64,000 nt of DNA from Pseudomonas atagonensis (GCF_011369485.1 NZ_VXCA01000040.1:36297-100296); one strand, 5' to 3'. Shown: positions 18,468 through 28,605, counted from the stretch's first letter. Translations and numbers: made by a program. The notes: generated from the letters alone by a model not told the origin.

Positions 18468-21158
18468 TCAACGCTTGTCGAGCTTATCCGGCAACGGCGC
18501 AAACAACGCTTCAATGTCGTCGTTCTGCAGCTTCCAGTCCCCAGCCTTGCGCCCATCCAGCACGCCTGCCGCCAGATCGGACTTTTCCTTCTGCAGATGC
18601 TGAATTTTCTCTTCCACCGTGCCTCGGGCAATCATCTTGTAGACGAACACCGGTTTCTCCTGGCCGATCCGGTACGCCCGATCAGTTGCCTGATTCTCCG
18701 TCGCCGGGTTCCACCACGGGTCGTAGTGGATCACCGTATCTGCTTCAGTCAGGTTCAAACCGACTCCGCCGGCCTTCAGGCTGATCAGAAAGATCTGACG
18801 TTTGCCGCTCTGGAATTCCTTCACTGGCGTGCGTCGATCACGGGTCTGGCCGGTCAATAGTGCATAGGCCACGTTGCGTTTTTTCAGCTCGTTTTCAATC
18901 AGTGACAGCATTGAGGTGAACTGCGAAAACAGCAAAATTCGCCGACCTTCCTCGAACAATTCTTCGAGCATTTCCATCAGGCTGTCGAGCTTGCCTGAAG
19001 TGCTGCCGCGAGCGGGCAGGGCGGCGTCGTTGACCAGGCGCAGATCGCAGCAGACCTGGCGCAGCTTGAGCAACGCTTCGAGAATGATGATCTGGCTGCG
19101 CGCCACGCCTTTGCGGGTGATTTCATCGCGTACCTTTTTGTCCATCGCCAGACGCATGGTTTCGTACACGTCACGTTGCGCCTCGTTCAGATCGACCCAG
19201 TGGATGATCTCGGTTTTCGGCGGCAGTTCGGTGGCGACCTGTTCCTTGGTGCGGCGCAGCAGAAACGGCTTTATCCGACCGTTGAGGTGCTGAAGTCTGA
19301 CCTCGCTGCCGCGCTTTTCAATCGGCACCCGGTAATCGGCATTAAAGTCTTTCACGTCGCCGAGCCAGCCCGGCAACAAGAAGTGAAACAGCGACCACAA
19401 CTCGCCCAAGTGATTTTCCAGCGGCGTACCGCTCAGGCACAGGCGCTGACGGGCATTCAGTTCACGGGCTGCCTGAGCGGCTTTGCTGTTCGGATTCTTG
19501 ATGTACTGCGCTTCATCCAGCACCAACACATGCAGCGGCTGCTTGGCCAGGCGTTCAACGTCCTTGGGCAGCAGGGCATAGGTGGTGAGGATCAGGTCGA
19601 AGTCGCCGAGGTTATCGAAATGTTTTTTGCGAGTGGCACCGTACAACGCGACCACTTTGAGTTGCGGGGTGAAGTGCGCCGCTTCGTCGAGCCAGTTAGG
19701 GATCAGGCTGGTGGGCATCACCACCATGCACGGACGATCCAGTCGCCCTGCGTTCTTTTCGCTGAGAATATGCGCCAGGGTCTGTAAGGTTTTGCCCAGG
19801 CCCATGTCATCCGCGAGAATCCCGCCGACTTCCAGTTGCCGCAGCGATTGCATCCAGCTCAAGCCTTCGAGCTGGTAGGGGCGCAGCGTGGCATTCAAGC
19901 CTTCTGGCGCTTCGGTGCTGAAATCACGAATATCGCGCAGGCGTTGAGCGAATGTGCGGATCTGTTCGCCGCCCTCCCACAGCAGGGGAATGCCTTCCAG
20001 CGAGTTCAGGCGGGTGGCGTCGGCCTTGCTCAAGCGCAAAGTGGTTTCGCCTGGCTCCTGCAAATAGAACTCGCCCAGCGTCGTCAGTACCGGCTTCAAC
20101 CGACCCAGCGGCAGCGCGACTTGCAGCGGCCCGTGCTCGCTGTTGCGCTGGGGAATATTGACCAGAATCAGCTCGTCATCGCGTCGGCGCGCAAGGCGTT
20201 CCGGGTTGAGGATTTCCGCGTGCGAACGCATCAGATTGAGCAGGATCGGCAGCAGACTCAAGCGCTCGCCATTGACGATGATGCCCAGTTCCAGATCAAA
20301 CCAGTCACGCTCCGGCGCTTGCTCGACGGTGGCGTACCAGTCATCGACGGCGGTCAGATCGAAGCCGAACTCCTCGTCGATCTGCAATTCCCAGCCTTGC
20401 GTTCGCAGCTTCGGCAGATCGTTGAGGGTGAAGGTCAGCCAGGCGCTGTCGTTGACCATCTCGTACAGTTCGCCAGCACTTTCCGGCAGGGCCTTGCTCT
20501 GACGGGTGGCGATGCGAAAACCGAGGATTCGTAACTGTTCACGGTAGGACTGTTCGACTTCCGGATGGCGTTTTATCCGCAGCGTCTGGGATTCCTGGCG
20601 AATCAGGATGTCACTGTTTTTCTGCCCGCTGACGTACTCGTCCAGATAGCTGAAGGACAAGGCCGCGCGGTGTTGGATGTAGCGTTGCATCTTGCCGTTG
20701 CGCGGTTCAAATGCGCTGAACTCGACACTGGCCAGCCACAGGCGTGGCACCGGCTGCACATTGTCGACGAGTACTTGCGGTGGCGCTTTCGGGCCGCGAT
20801 TTTCCAGCACGGCCTGTAGCTTTTCCAGCAGCTCGGCGTCTTTGGCGGCGGCGGGGTATTCGAGGGTTTCCTGTACTTGCAACAACACCGCTGCGCAGTG
20901 TTTGCAGTTGGTGCGAACCGGGCAGGTGCACGCAGCGTCGACCAGCAGCAACGTGCCTTTGGCTGACTCGCGCAGGTGAATGGTCTGACGGTAAACGTTG
21001 CCGCCAGAGCCTTCGCAACTGGCGGTGATGGTCGCATCGCCGACCTGGGCGATGCGTACCCGGTTTTCCAGGGCGTAGCGGCGGCCACGCTCCAGGCTCT
21101 GTTCCTTGAATCGGCTGACCCAAGAGGGTGCCAACGGTTTGCTGAGGGGCGGGGACAT
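18468..21158 (-). CDS. SNF2-family helicase with SWIM zinc finger
   Basis: 896-residue SF2 ATPase of the Swi2/Snf2 class. Near residue 75 a SWIM finger is seen (CTCPVRTNCKHC, C-x-C...C-x-H). The ATPase core has GGILADDMGLGKTLQ (motif I), LVLDEAQYIKN (motif II), LSGTPLENHLGELWSL (motif III), then LLFSQFTSML and the C-terminal DPWWNPATENQATDRAYRIGQ (split over motifs V-VI). Such proteins remodel protein-DNA or RNA polymerase-DNA complexes (compare RapA). It starts 11 bases after csiV, apparently the last gene of an mfd-csiV operon. Confidence 0.9.
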   Translation of the reverse strand: MSPPLSKPLAPSWVSRFKEQSLERGRRYALENRVRIAQVGDATITASCEGSGGNVYRQTIHLRESAKGTLLLVDAACTCPVRTNCKHCAAVLLQVQETLEYPAAAKDAELLEKLQAVLENRGPKAPPQVLVDNVQPVPRLWLASVEFSAFEPRNGKMQRYIQHRAALSFSYLDEYVSGQKNSDILIRQESQTLRIKRHPEVEQSYREQLRILGFRIATRQSKALPESAGELYEMVNDSAWLTFTLNDLPKLRTQGWELQIDEEFGFDLTAVDDWYATVEQAPERDWFDLELGIIVNGERLSLLPILLNLMRSHAEILNPERLARRRDDELILVNIPQRNSEHGPLQVALPLGRLKPVLTTLGEFYLQEPGETTLRLSKADATRLNSLEGIPLLWEGGEQIRTFAQRLRDIRDFSTEAPEGLNATLRPYQLEGLSWMQSLRQLEVGGILADDMGLGKTLQTLAHILSEKNAGRLDRPCMVVMPTSLIPNWLDEAAHFTPQLKVVALYGATRKKHFDNLGDFDLILTTYALLPKDVERLAKQPLHVLVLDEAQYIKNPNSKAAQAARELNARQRLCLSGTPLENHLGELWSLFHFLLPGWLGDVKDFNADYRVPIEKRGSEVRLQHLNGRIKPFLLRRTKEQVATELPPKTEIIHWVDLNEAQRDVYETMRLAMDKKVRDEITRKGVARSQIIILEALLKLRQVCCDLRLVNDAALPARGSTSGKLDSLMEMLEELFEEGRRILLFSQFTSMLSLIENELKKRNVAYALLTGQTRDRRTPVKEFQSGKRQIFLISLKAGGVGLNLTEADTVIHYDPWWNPATENQATDRAYRIGQEKPVFVYKMIARGTVEEKIQHLQKEKSDLAAGVLDGRKAGDWKLQNDDIEALFAPLPDKLDKR

Positions 21159-21169
21159 AAGGACTTCGA

Positions 21170-21736
21170 TCAGTCCGGAATGGCTTCAGGCGCTTCCCGT
21201 GGCGCTGGCGCCGTCAGAGAAGTGATCTTGATCAGCAGGGCCAGATGGCCGTTGTCGAGGTAGTTGAGTTGACCGTTTTTGGTGTGGCTGTCCTGTTTCA
21301 GGCGCTCGCTGGCGGTGACCATGCCGTTGGCGTCGATCTGGTTGACCCAGAAATCGGCGTTCACGTCAGTGAAGCGCCCGAGTTTCATTTCCACGGTGCC
21401 CTCGATCGGGAACTGGCCGAACTGTTCCTTGCCATCGCTGACGGCAACCTTGGTCGGCGCCTCGCCAAGGGTCTGTTGCCAGGCCTTGTGCAGCAACACG
21501 CTGTACTCGCCGCTGGCGGTGAGTTTGGTGGCAACGTCGTTCAGGGCCGGGGTGCGCTGACTGTCATCGGCCAGGCGCTGGGCGCCGGCGGCCCAGTCTT
21601 CCGGCGCAGCGCGGCTGACAATGGCCGGCACCGCGTTCTGGCGTACCAGAATCATTTCGACCTGATACAGGTCATCGGCAAACGCCATCGGTGCTACGAA
21701 AGTGAGTAGCAAAGTCAGTGAACGAAACAGGCGCAT
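21170..21736 (-). CDS. csiV: CsiV-family periplasmic protein
   Basis: 188 residues: signal peptide MRLFRSLTLLLTFVAPMAFA, then DDLYQVEMILVRQNA, matching the CsiV family. In Vibrio cholerae CsiV binds peptidoglycan and is needed for cell shape when certain D-amino acids are present. It starts 10 bases after the mfd stop and ends 11 bases before the SNF2 helicase gene. The family call rests on the N-terminal pattern and the position next to mfd seen in pseudomonads. Confidence 0.82.
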   Translation of the reverse strand: MRLFRSLTLLLTFVAPMAFADDLYQVEMILVRQNAVPAIVSRAAPEDWAAGAQRLADDSQRTPALNDVATKLTASGEYSVLLHKAWQQTLGEAPTKVAVSDGKEQFGQFPIEGTVEMKLGRFTDVNADFWVNQIDANGMVTASERLKQDSHTKNGQLNYLDNGHLALLIKITSLTAPAPREAPEAIPD

Positions 21737-21746
21737 GCGGCGTCCT

Positions 21747-24700
21747 TCAAGCAGTTTTCGGGATGAGGCGCTCGAACAGCGCCTCCACAGTATTAAAGCG
21801 CTCTTCCGGGCGCTCCATCGGCACCTGGAACTTGAACATCGTGGCGCCTTCGAATTTGTAGCGTTTTGGCTGGCTCTGAATCAGTTTGATCAGGGTCATC
21901 GGATCGACCGGCGTCTGCGCGGCGAACTCGATACGGCCACCTTGCGGGCCGCCATCAACCTTTTTGATGCCCAACTGTTCAGCCTGCAACTTCAAGGCCG
22001 TGATGCGCACCAGATTCTTGGTCGGCTCGGGGAGCAGGCCGAAGCGGTCGATCATCTCCACTTGCAGATCCTTCAACCCTTCCTCGTCGGTGGCCGAAGC
22101 GATGCGCTTGTACAGGATCAGGCGCGCGTGGACGTCCGGCAGATAATCTTCCGGAATCAGCGCCGGCACCCGCAGGTTGACCTCCGGGCCGCCGCCGAGG
22201 GGTTGATCGAGGTTTGGCTGTTCGCCCTTGCGGATCGATTTCACCGCGCGCTCGAGCATTTCCATGTACAGCGTGAAACCCACGGCTTGAATCTGCCCGC
22301 TCTGACCGTCACCCAGCAGTTCGCCCGCGCCACGGATTTCCAGGTCGTTGGTGGCCAATACGAAGCCCGCGCCCAGATCCTGAGTATTGGCAATCGCTTC
22401 CAGACGTTTTTCCGCGTCCGACGTGATTTGCTGGCGCGGCGGAGTCAGCAGGTAGGCGTAAGCCTGGTGGTGACTGCGACCGACACGGCCACGCAACTGG
22501 TGCAACTGCGCCAGACCGAACTTGTCGGCGCGCTCGATGATGATGGTGTTGGCGCTCGGCACGTCGATGCCGGTCTCGATGATGGTCGAGGCAATCAGCA
22601 CGTTGAAGCGCTTGTGGTAGAAGTCGCTCATCACCTGTTCAAGTTCGCGCTCGCGCATCTGCCCGTGGCCGATGCCGATTCGCGCTTCCGGCACCAGTTC
22701 GGCGAGGTCGGCGGCGCATTTCTCGATGGTCTTCACGTCGTTGTGCAGGTAATAAACCTGACCGCCACGCAGCAATTCACGCAGCAACGCCTCTTTAACT
22801 GTGCTCTTGTTCTGCTCCATGACGAAGGTGCGCACCGACAAGCGACGTGCCGGTGGCGTGGCGATGATCGACAGATCGCGCATGCCCGAAACCGCCATGT
22901 TCAGCGTGCGCGGAATCGGCGTGGCGGTCAGCGTAAGAATGTCGACTTCGCTGCGCAGGGCCTTGAGCTGTTCCTTCTGACGGACACCGAAACGGTGCTC
23001 TTCGTCGATGATCACTAGCCCGAGGTTTTTGATCTTCACGTCGTCAGACAGCAGCTTGTGCGTGCCAATGACGATGTCGATCTTGCCTTCCGCCAGATCG
23101 GCGATTGCCGCATTCACTTCCTTGGCCGACTTGAAGCGGCTCATCACTTCCACGGTCACCGGCCAGTCGGCGAAGCGGTCGCGGAAGCTGTTGTAATGCT
23201 GCTGGGCGAGCAGGGTGGTTGGCACCAGAATCGCCACCTGACGGCCACCGTGCACGGCAATGAACGCCGCGCGCATGGCCACTTCGGTCTTGCCGAAACC
23301 GACGTCGCCGCAGACCAGGCGATCCATCGGTTTCGGCGCGAGCATGTCTTCGCGCACGGCTTCGATGGTTGATTGTTGATCCGGAGTTTCTTCGAACGGG
23401 AAGCCGGCGCTGAAGGTCGCGTAATCGGCTTTCGGGTCGGCGAACGCGTAGCCTTCGCGCGCCGCACGACGGGCATAGATGTCGAGGAGTTCGGCGGCGA
23501 CATCGCGTACTTGTTCAGCGGCTTTGCGCTTGGCTTTCTGCCAGGTCTCGGAGCCGAGACGGTGCAACGGGGCCAGCGCATCGTCGCTGCCGGTGTAGCG
23601 CGCGATCAAATGCAGGTTGGCGACGGGCACGTAGAGCTTGGCGTTCTCGGCGTATTCGAGGGTGAGGAATTCGGCAGCCTGATTGTCGATTTCCAGAATC
23701 GTCAGACCAAGGTAGCGACCGACACCGTGGTCGATGTGCACTACCGGCGCGCCTTCGCGCAGCTCGGTAAGGTTCTTGATCACCGCATCGTTGTTGGCGT
23801 CGGCGCGTTTTTCGCGACGGCGACGCTGCATCACGCGCTGACCGAACAGCGGGCTCTCGGCGACCAGCGCCAACGCCGGGTCGTCGAGCATCAGGCCTTC
23901 GTCGAGCGGGGCGATGGTGATCGCCAGGCGATCCTTGCTCGCGACGAAGTCCGGCCAACTGTCGACGGTTTTCGGTCGCAGCTTCAGGCGTTCGAGCAGT
24001 TCCAGCAGCACTTCGCGACGGCCCGCGGATTCGGCGGTGAACAGCACGCGGCCGGGGAACTCGTCGAGGAATGTCGATAGCGCGGCCAGCGGCTGGGTAG
24101 CCTTGGCTTCGATCGCCAGATTCGGCAGCGCCTGTGCCGGGAAGCGTTCGCGACCGACGCCGGTTTCCACGTCCTGCTGGCTGGCAACCACGCGCGGCCA
24201 GCTCTTGAGGCGGGCGAAACAGTCTTCGACCGGCAAGAACAGTTCGGCGGGCGGCAATAAAGGACGCGATGGATCGACGCGGCGCTCTTCATAACGATTG
24301 CGCACATCGTTCCAGAAGTTTTCCGCCGCTTGCTCGATGCCCGGCAGCGAGAACACTTGCGTGTCCTGGGGCAGGTAATCGAACAGGGTCGAGGTTTCGT
24401 CGAAGAACAATGGCAGGTAGTACTCGATACCGGCCGGCGTGATGCCGCTGCTCAGATCCTGAAAGATCGGGCACCGACGGAAGTCGACGTCGAAACGCTC
24501 GCGGAAACGCGCCTTGAAGCGGGTGACCGCATCTTTCTGCAGCGGGAACTCACGGGCCGGCAGCAGCTTGACCGATTCGACCTTGTCGATGGAACGCTGG
24601 TTTTCCGGGTCGAAGGTGCGCAATGTTTCGATTTCGTCATCGAACAGGTCGATGCGATACGGCAATTTGCTGCCCATCGGGAACAGGTCGATCAGCGCGC

Positions 24701-25196
24701 CACGCACGGTGAATTCGCCGTGTTCGTACACCGTGTCGACGTAGCGATAACCGCTGGCTTCGAGCCGCGTGCGCATCTGTTCGACGTCGAGCTTCTGCCC
24801 GACATCTAGCACCAGGCTGCTGCCGAGGAGGAATTTGGTCGGCGCCAGGCGATGCAGGGCTGTGGTGATCGGCACGACCAGCACGCCATGTTCCAGCTCC
24901 GGCAGTCTATAAAGGCTGGCGATGCGCTGGGAAATGATGTCCTGGTGCGGCGAAAACAGGTCGTAGGGCAGGGTTTCCCAGTCCGGGAAATGCAGCACCG
25001 GCAAATCCGGGGCGAAGAAACTCAGCTCCTGCTCCAGCCGTTCGGCACTCTGGCTGTCGGCGGTCAGTAGCAATGTGAAGCGCTTGGCAGCGCTGGCAGC
25101 CTCGGCAATGGCCAGGCTCAGGGCAGCACCGGGCAGATTGCCCCAATGCTGTTTACCTGCCGCGGCAGGGAGAAGCGGTAGACGCAGAACAGGCAC
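21747..25196 (-). CDS. mfd: Transcription-repair coupling factor
   Basis: 1149-residue ATP-dependent translocase that removes stalled RNA polymerase from DNA lesions and recruits UvrA. Layout: N-terminal UvrB-like module (DWETLPYDLFSPHQDI), RNA polymerase-interacting domain (VHIDHGVGRYLGL), RecG-like motor with Walker A CGDVGFGKTEVA, DEEHRFGV box and LTATPIPRTLNMA, TRG segment with QLRGRVGRS, then a TRCF C-terminal domain. Length agrees with E. coli Mfd (1148). It is divergent from gap and leads an operon with csiV and the SNF2 gene. Confidence 0.97.
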   Translation of the reverse strand: MPVLRLPLLPAAAGKQHWGNLPGAALSLAIAEAASAAKRFTLLLTADSQSAERLEQELSFFAPDLPVLHFPDWETLPYDLFSPHQDIISQRIASLYRLPELEHGVLVVPITTALHRLAPTKFLLGSSLVLDVGQKLDVEQMRTRLEASGYRYVDTVYEHGEFTVRGALIDLFPMGSKLPYRIDLFDDEIETLRTFDPENQRSIDKVESVKLLPAREFPLQKDAVTRFKARFRERFDVDFRRCPIFQDLSSGITPAGIEYYLPLFFDETSTLFDYLPQDTQVFSLPGIEQAAENFWNDVRNRYEERRVDPSRPLLPPAELFLPVEDCFARLKSWPRVVASQQDVETGVGRERFPAQALPNLAIEAKATQPLAALSTFLDEFPGRVLFTAESAGRREVLLELLERLKLRPKTVDSWPDFVASKDRLAITIAPLDEGLMLDDPALALVAESPLFGQRVMQRRRREKRADANNDAVIKNLTELREGAPVVHIDHGVGRYLGLTILEIDNQAAEFLTLEYAENAKLYVPVANLHLIARYTGSDDALAPLHRLGSETWQKAKRKAAEQVRDVAAELLDIYARRAAREGYAFADPKADYATFSAGFPFEETPDQQSTIEAVREDMLAPKPMDRLVCGDVGFGKTEVAMRAAFIAVHGGRQVAILVPTTLLAQQHYNSFRDRFADWPVTVEVMSRFKSAKEVNAAIADLAEGKIDIVIGTHKLLSDDVKIKNLGLVIIDEEHRFGVRQKEQLKALRSEVDILTLTATPIPRTLNMAVSGMRDLSIIATPPARRLSVRTFVMEQNKSTVKEALLRELLRGGQVYYLHNDVKTIEKCAADLAELVPEARIGIGHGQMRERELEQVMSDFYHKRFNVLIASTIIETGIDVPSANTIIIERADKFGLAQLHQLRGRVGRSHHQAYAYLLTPPRQQITSDAEKRLEAIANTQDLGAGFVLATNDLEIRGAGELLGDGQSGQIQAVGFTLYMEMLERAVKSIRKGEQPNLDQPLGGGPEVNLRVPALIPEDYLPDVHARLILYKRIASATDEEGLKDLQVEMIDRFGLLPEPTKNLVRITALKLQAEQLGIKKVDGGPQGGRIEFAAQTPVDPMTLIKLIQSQPKRYKFEGATMFKFQVPMERPEERFNTVEALFERLIPKTA

Positions 25197-25497
25197 GGAA
25201 GGTTGAGCTCCAGGCGTTGCGACAAAGTCGGTAATTGTAGCGGCGTCCGGTGCCGCCTGTCAGTTGCAGACTGCGTCTATCTGCGCTGTTTCGGTGAAAT
25301 GTAGTGGTAACCATAAAAACGGGCGCTTTTTTAACGATTATGTAGTGCCGAAATGTAAGAGTGTTACGGAGGGTTACAGACATCGTCTAACAGTCGTCGA
25401 AAAACTGACTGCGCTGGAAGCCGCGATTTTACTGGGCTGGCGGAGGGCGTTATTTTTTTGAACGGAATTTTGTTACCGTTTGCGCGACAAGCGCGCA

Positions 25498-25526
25498 TTG
25501 CTACGAGATGTTCTCGGCGGCATAAT
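25498..25526 (+). promoter_or_regulatory. Predicted gap promoter
   Basis: -35 TTGCTA (25498-25503), 17-bp spacer, -10 CATAAT (25521-25526), about 40 bases before the gap start codon. The rest of the 369-base divergent gap with mfd shows no gene and must also hold the mfd promoter. Confidence 0.6.
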
Positions 25527-25565
25527 GTAGCCCCTTTTTTCTGCCCCTACATGTGGAAGGTTCCC

Positions 25566-27014
25566 GTGACTCAGAAGCCCGACCAGTGTCTTGGTGAATG
25601 GATCGACCGTGAAGCACTCGCAGAAGCGATGATTCCGCTTATCGGTCAGCTCTACCGCAATAACAACGTGGTGAGTTCGATCTATGGCCGCAGCCTGATC
25701 AACCAGTCTGTCATCGCGATTCTCAAAGCTCATCGCTTTGCTCGCCATCGTTCTTCCGACGATAGCGAACTCTCCGTCCACGAAACATTCCCACTGCTCA
25801 AAGCCATGAGCGAGCTCAAGCTCGGCGCGGCGTCGGTGGATCTGGGCAAGTTGGCGTTCAAATTCCGCAACGAAGGCAACGGCCGCACCGCCGAGCAGTT
25901 CGTTCGTGAAGAAATGGCTGACGTGGTTGGCCAGCAGAACGCTTCGGCCCGCAAAGGCACTGACGTTGTGCTGTACGGCTTCGGTCGTATCGGCCGTCTG
26001 CTGGCGCGCATCCTGATCGAAAAAACAGGTGGCGGCGACGGCCTGCGTCTGCGTGCCATCGTCGTGCGTAAAGGCGCCGAAAACGACCTGACCAAACGCG
26101 CCAGCCTGCTGCGTCGCGATTCGGTACACGGTTCGTTCAACGGTACCATCACCATCGACGAAGAAAACAACACCATCACCGCCAACGGCAACCTGATCCA
26201 GGTTATCTACGCGAAGAACCCTACCGAAGTGGATTACACCCAGTACGGCATCAAAGATGCGCTGCTGGTGGACAACACCGGTGTATGGCGTGATGCCGAT
26301 GGCCTGGGCCAGCACTTGCAGTGCCCGGGTATCGACCGCGTTGTTCTGACCGCGCCTGGCAAGGGCAAGCTGAAGAACATCGTTCACGGTATCAACCACA
26401 ACGAAATCACCGCTGACGACAAGATCGTGTCCGCTGCTTCCTGCACCACCAACGCCATCGTGCCGGTGCTGAAAGCGGTGAATGACAAGTTCGGCATCAT
26501 CAACGGTCACGTCGAAACCGTTCACTCGTACACCAACGACCAGAACCTGATCGACAACTTCCACAAGGGTGATCGCCGTGGCCGTAGCGCTGCGCTGAAC
26601 ATGGTGATCACCGAGACCGGTGCTGCCACCGCTGCTGCCAAGGCCCTGCCTGAGCTGGCCGGCAAGCTGACCGGTAACGCGATCCGTGTTCCGACGCCGA
26701 ACGTGTCGATGGCCATTCTCAACCTCAACCTTGAGAAAGCCGCTACCCGTGAAGAGATGAACGAGTACCTGCGCTACATGGCGCTGCACTCCGATCTGCA
26801 CAAGCAAATCGACTTCGTCAATTCGCAGGAAGTGGTTTCGACTGACTTCGTTGGCTCGCGTCACGCCGGTGTGGTCGACGCTGAAGCGACCATCGTTCAG
26901 GACAACCGCGTTGTACTGTACGTCTGGTACGACAACGAGTTCGGTTACAGCTGCCAGGTGATCCGCGTAATGGAAGACATGGCTGATGTGAATCCGCCAG
27001 CGTTCCCGCGCTAA
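25566..27014 (+). CDS. gap: Glyceraldehyde-3-phosphate dehydrogenase, long form
   Basis: 482 residues, longer than the usual 330-340. The first about 125 residues (MTQKPDQCLGEWIDREALAE...) are an extra helical domain; the Rossmann fold then begins (VVLYGFGRIGRLLARIL), with the active-site Cys in SAASCTTNAIVP and the substrate region RGRSAALNMVITETGAA. It interconverts GAP and 1,3-bisphosphoglycerate; the family of this length in pseudomonads is discussed as gluconeogenic, which cannot be read here. GTG at 25566 has GGAAGG 5 bases upstream; ATG at 25551 would overlap it. Confidence 0.92.
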   Translation: MTQKPDQCLGEWIDREALAEAMIPLIGQLYRNNNVVSSIYGRSLINQSVIAILKAHRFARHRSSDDSELSVHETFPLLKAMSELKLGAASVDLGKLAFKFRNEGNGRTAEQFVREEMADVVGQQNASARKGTDVVLYGFGRIGRLLARILIEKTGGGDGLRLRAIVVRKGAENDLTKRASLLRRDSVHGSFNGTITIDEENNTITANGNLIQVIYAKNPTEVDYTQYGIKDALLVDNTGVWRDADGLGQHLQCPGIDRVVLTAPGKGKLKNIVHGINHNEITADDKIVSAASCTTNAIVPVLKAVNDKFGIINGHVETVHSYTNDQNLIDNFHKGDRRGRSAALNMVITETGAATAAAKALPELAGKLTGNAIRVPTPNVSMAILNLNLEKAATREEMNEYLRYMALHSDLHKQIDFVNSQEVVSTDFVGSRHAGVVDAEATIVQDNRVVLYVWYDNEFGYSCQVIRVMEDMADVNPPAFPR

Positions 27015-27030
27015 GCGTTAGCAGCACATG

Positions 27031-27063
27031 AAAACGCCCCGACTTTGGTCGGGGCGTTTTTGT
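27031..27063 (+). terminator. gap terminator
   Basis: Perfect 13-bp stem AAAACGCCCCGAC / GTCGGGGCGTTTT with loop TTTG and more T's after it, 17 bases after the stop codon. Confidence 0.94.
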
Positions 27064-27100
27064 TTGTGTGGCTGGTAAGTCTTTGTTGCCTTTACTGGCC

Positions 27101-27196
27101 TCTTCGGGAGCAAGCCCCTCCCACAGTTCCCAGAGTGTTCACAGATTTTCTGTTCGACACAAAACCCTGTGGGAGGGGGGCTTGCTCCCGAAGACG
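27101..27196. repeat. REPIN (GGGGGGCTTGCTCCCGAAGA type)
   Basis: Left arm TCTTCGGGAGCAAGCCCCTC, right arm GGGGGGCTTGCTCCCGAAGA, inverted, with a middle of about 50 bases. It lies between gap and an MFS gene and is a third REP sequence type in the window. Confidence 0.88.
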
Positions 27197-27198
27197 CC

Positions 27199-28500
27199 CT
27201 AGCGGGCGCCGCCGGGCACTGCTGCTTGCGCCGTGCGCAGCTCATGTTTATTGCCACGGAACAGCACCAGCGTCGCGATCAAGCCCAGCACCGCCGCGCC
27301 ACTGAGCCAGATCCCCGGCGCAGCTTTGTTGTCCAGCACATGAATCAGATACGTACATGCCGCCGGCGTAAAGCCGCCGAAGGTCGCCGTCGCCAGGCTG
27401 TAGGCCAGCGAGAAGCCGGTCGTACGCACCTCCACTGGCATGATTTCGGTCAGCGCCACCACCATCGCGCCGTTGTACGAGCCGTACAGGAACGATAGCC
27501 ACAGTTCGACGATCAGCAGATGGCTGAAGCTCGGATTCGCCACCAGCCACGACAGTGCCGGATACGCCGTCAGAATCGCGAGAATCGTCGCCGCCAGCAG
27601 TAGGGGTTTGCGACCGATCTTGTCGGATACCGAGCCCATCACCGGCAGCCAGAAGAAGTTCGACAGGCCAATACACACCGTCACCAGCAACGCATCGAAG
27701 TCCGAAAGGTGCAGTTCCGCCTTGCCGAAGGTCGGGGTGTACGCGGTGATCAGATAGAAGGACACCGTGGTCATCACCACTAGCGCCATGCCGGCGATGA
27801 CGATGCCAAAGTTCTGACCGATCGAGCGGACAATTTCCCGCAGGGTAGGGCGATGCTTGCGTGCCTGGAATTCCGGGGTTTCTTCCAGCGAGCGGCGGAT
27901 GACGAAAATCACTGGAACGATCATGCAGCCGATCAGGAATGGCACGCGCCAGCCCCAATCACCCATCTGTTCCGGGCTCAGCCAATGGTTGAGGCCAACG
28001 CCGAGCAGGCCGGCGAAGACCACCGCAGCTTGCTGGCTCGCAGACTGCCAGCTGACGAAGAAGCCTTTGCGCCCGGGTGTGGCGATTTCTGCCAGATACA
28101 CCGACACGCCGCCCAGTTCGACCCCGGCCGAGAATCCTTGCAGCAATCGGCCGAACAGCACGATCAGTGGTGCGGCGACGCCGAGCGTGGCATATCCCGG
28201 AACGCAGGCGATCAGCACGGTGCCGGCAGCCATCAGGGCCAACGTGATAATCAGGCCCTGACGACGACCATGCCGGTCAATGTAGGCACCGAGAAAAATA
28301 GCCCCCAGCGGGCGCATCAGGAACCCGGCGCCAAAGGTCGCCAGTGAGAGCATCAGGGAAGCGAAGGCGCTGTCGGTCGGGAAGAAAGTCTTGGCGATGG
28401 CCGTGGCGTAAAAGCCGTAGACCATGAAGTCGAACATTTCGAGGAAGTTGCCGCTGACAACGCGAAAGATCGCTTTGCCTTTGCCCGTGGTGGTGGACAT
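27199..28500 (-). CDS. MFS transporter, metabolite:H+ symporter (MHS) family, citrate/tricarballylate type
   Basis: 433 residues with about 12 membrane segments. GNFLEMFDFMVYGFYA at the N-terminus and DRHGRRQGLIITL in the loop after helix 2 are typical of the MHS family (CitA, TcuC, KgtP, ProP). SDKIGRKPLLL repeats the motif in the second half. Length and sequence flavour fit proton-coupled citrate or tricarballylate uptake, but the substrate is inferred only. It is divergent from apbE across 105 bases and its 3' end abuts a REPIN. Confidence 0.8.
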   Translation of the reverse strand: MSTTTGKGKAIFRVVSGNFLEMFDFMVYGFYATAIAKTFFPTDSAFASLMLSLATFGAGFLMRPLGAIFLGAYIDRHGRRQGLIITLALMAAGTVLIACVPGYATLGVAAPLIVLFGRLLQGFSAGVELGGVSVYLAEIATPGRKGFFVSWQSASQQAAVVFAGLLGVGLNHWLSPEQMGDWGWRVPFLIGCMIVPVIFVIRRSLEETPEFQARKHRPTLREIVRSIGQNFGIVIAGMALVVMTTVSFYLITAYTPTFGKAELHLSDFDALLVTVCIGLSNFFWLPVMGSVSDKIGRKPLLLAATILAILTAYPALSWLVANPSFSHLLIVELWLSFLYGSYNGAMVVALTEIMPVEVRTTGFSLAYSLATATFGGFTPAACTYLIHVLDNKAAPGIWLSGAAVLGLIATLVLFRGNKHELRTAQAAVPGGAR

Positions 28501-28605
28501 GTTCTGTTACTCATTATTGGATTTTATTAACGCGTAGCATCCGTTGGGAGCAAGCGGGCTCTTTAATCCATAATGGCCGCCGTGGTTTTGCAGGGAGATG
28601 AATAA

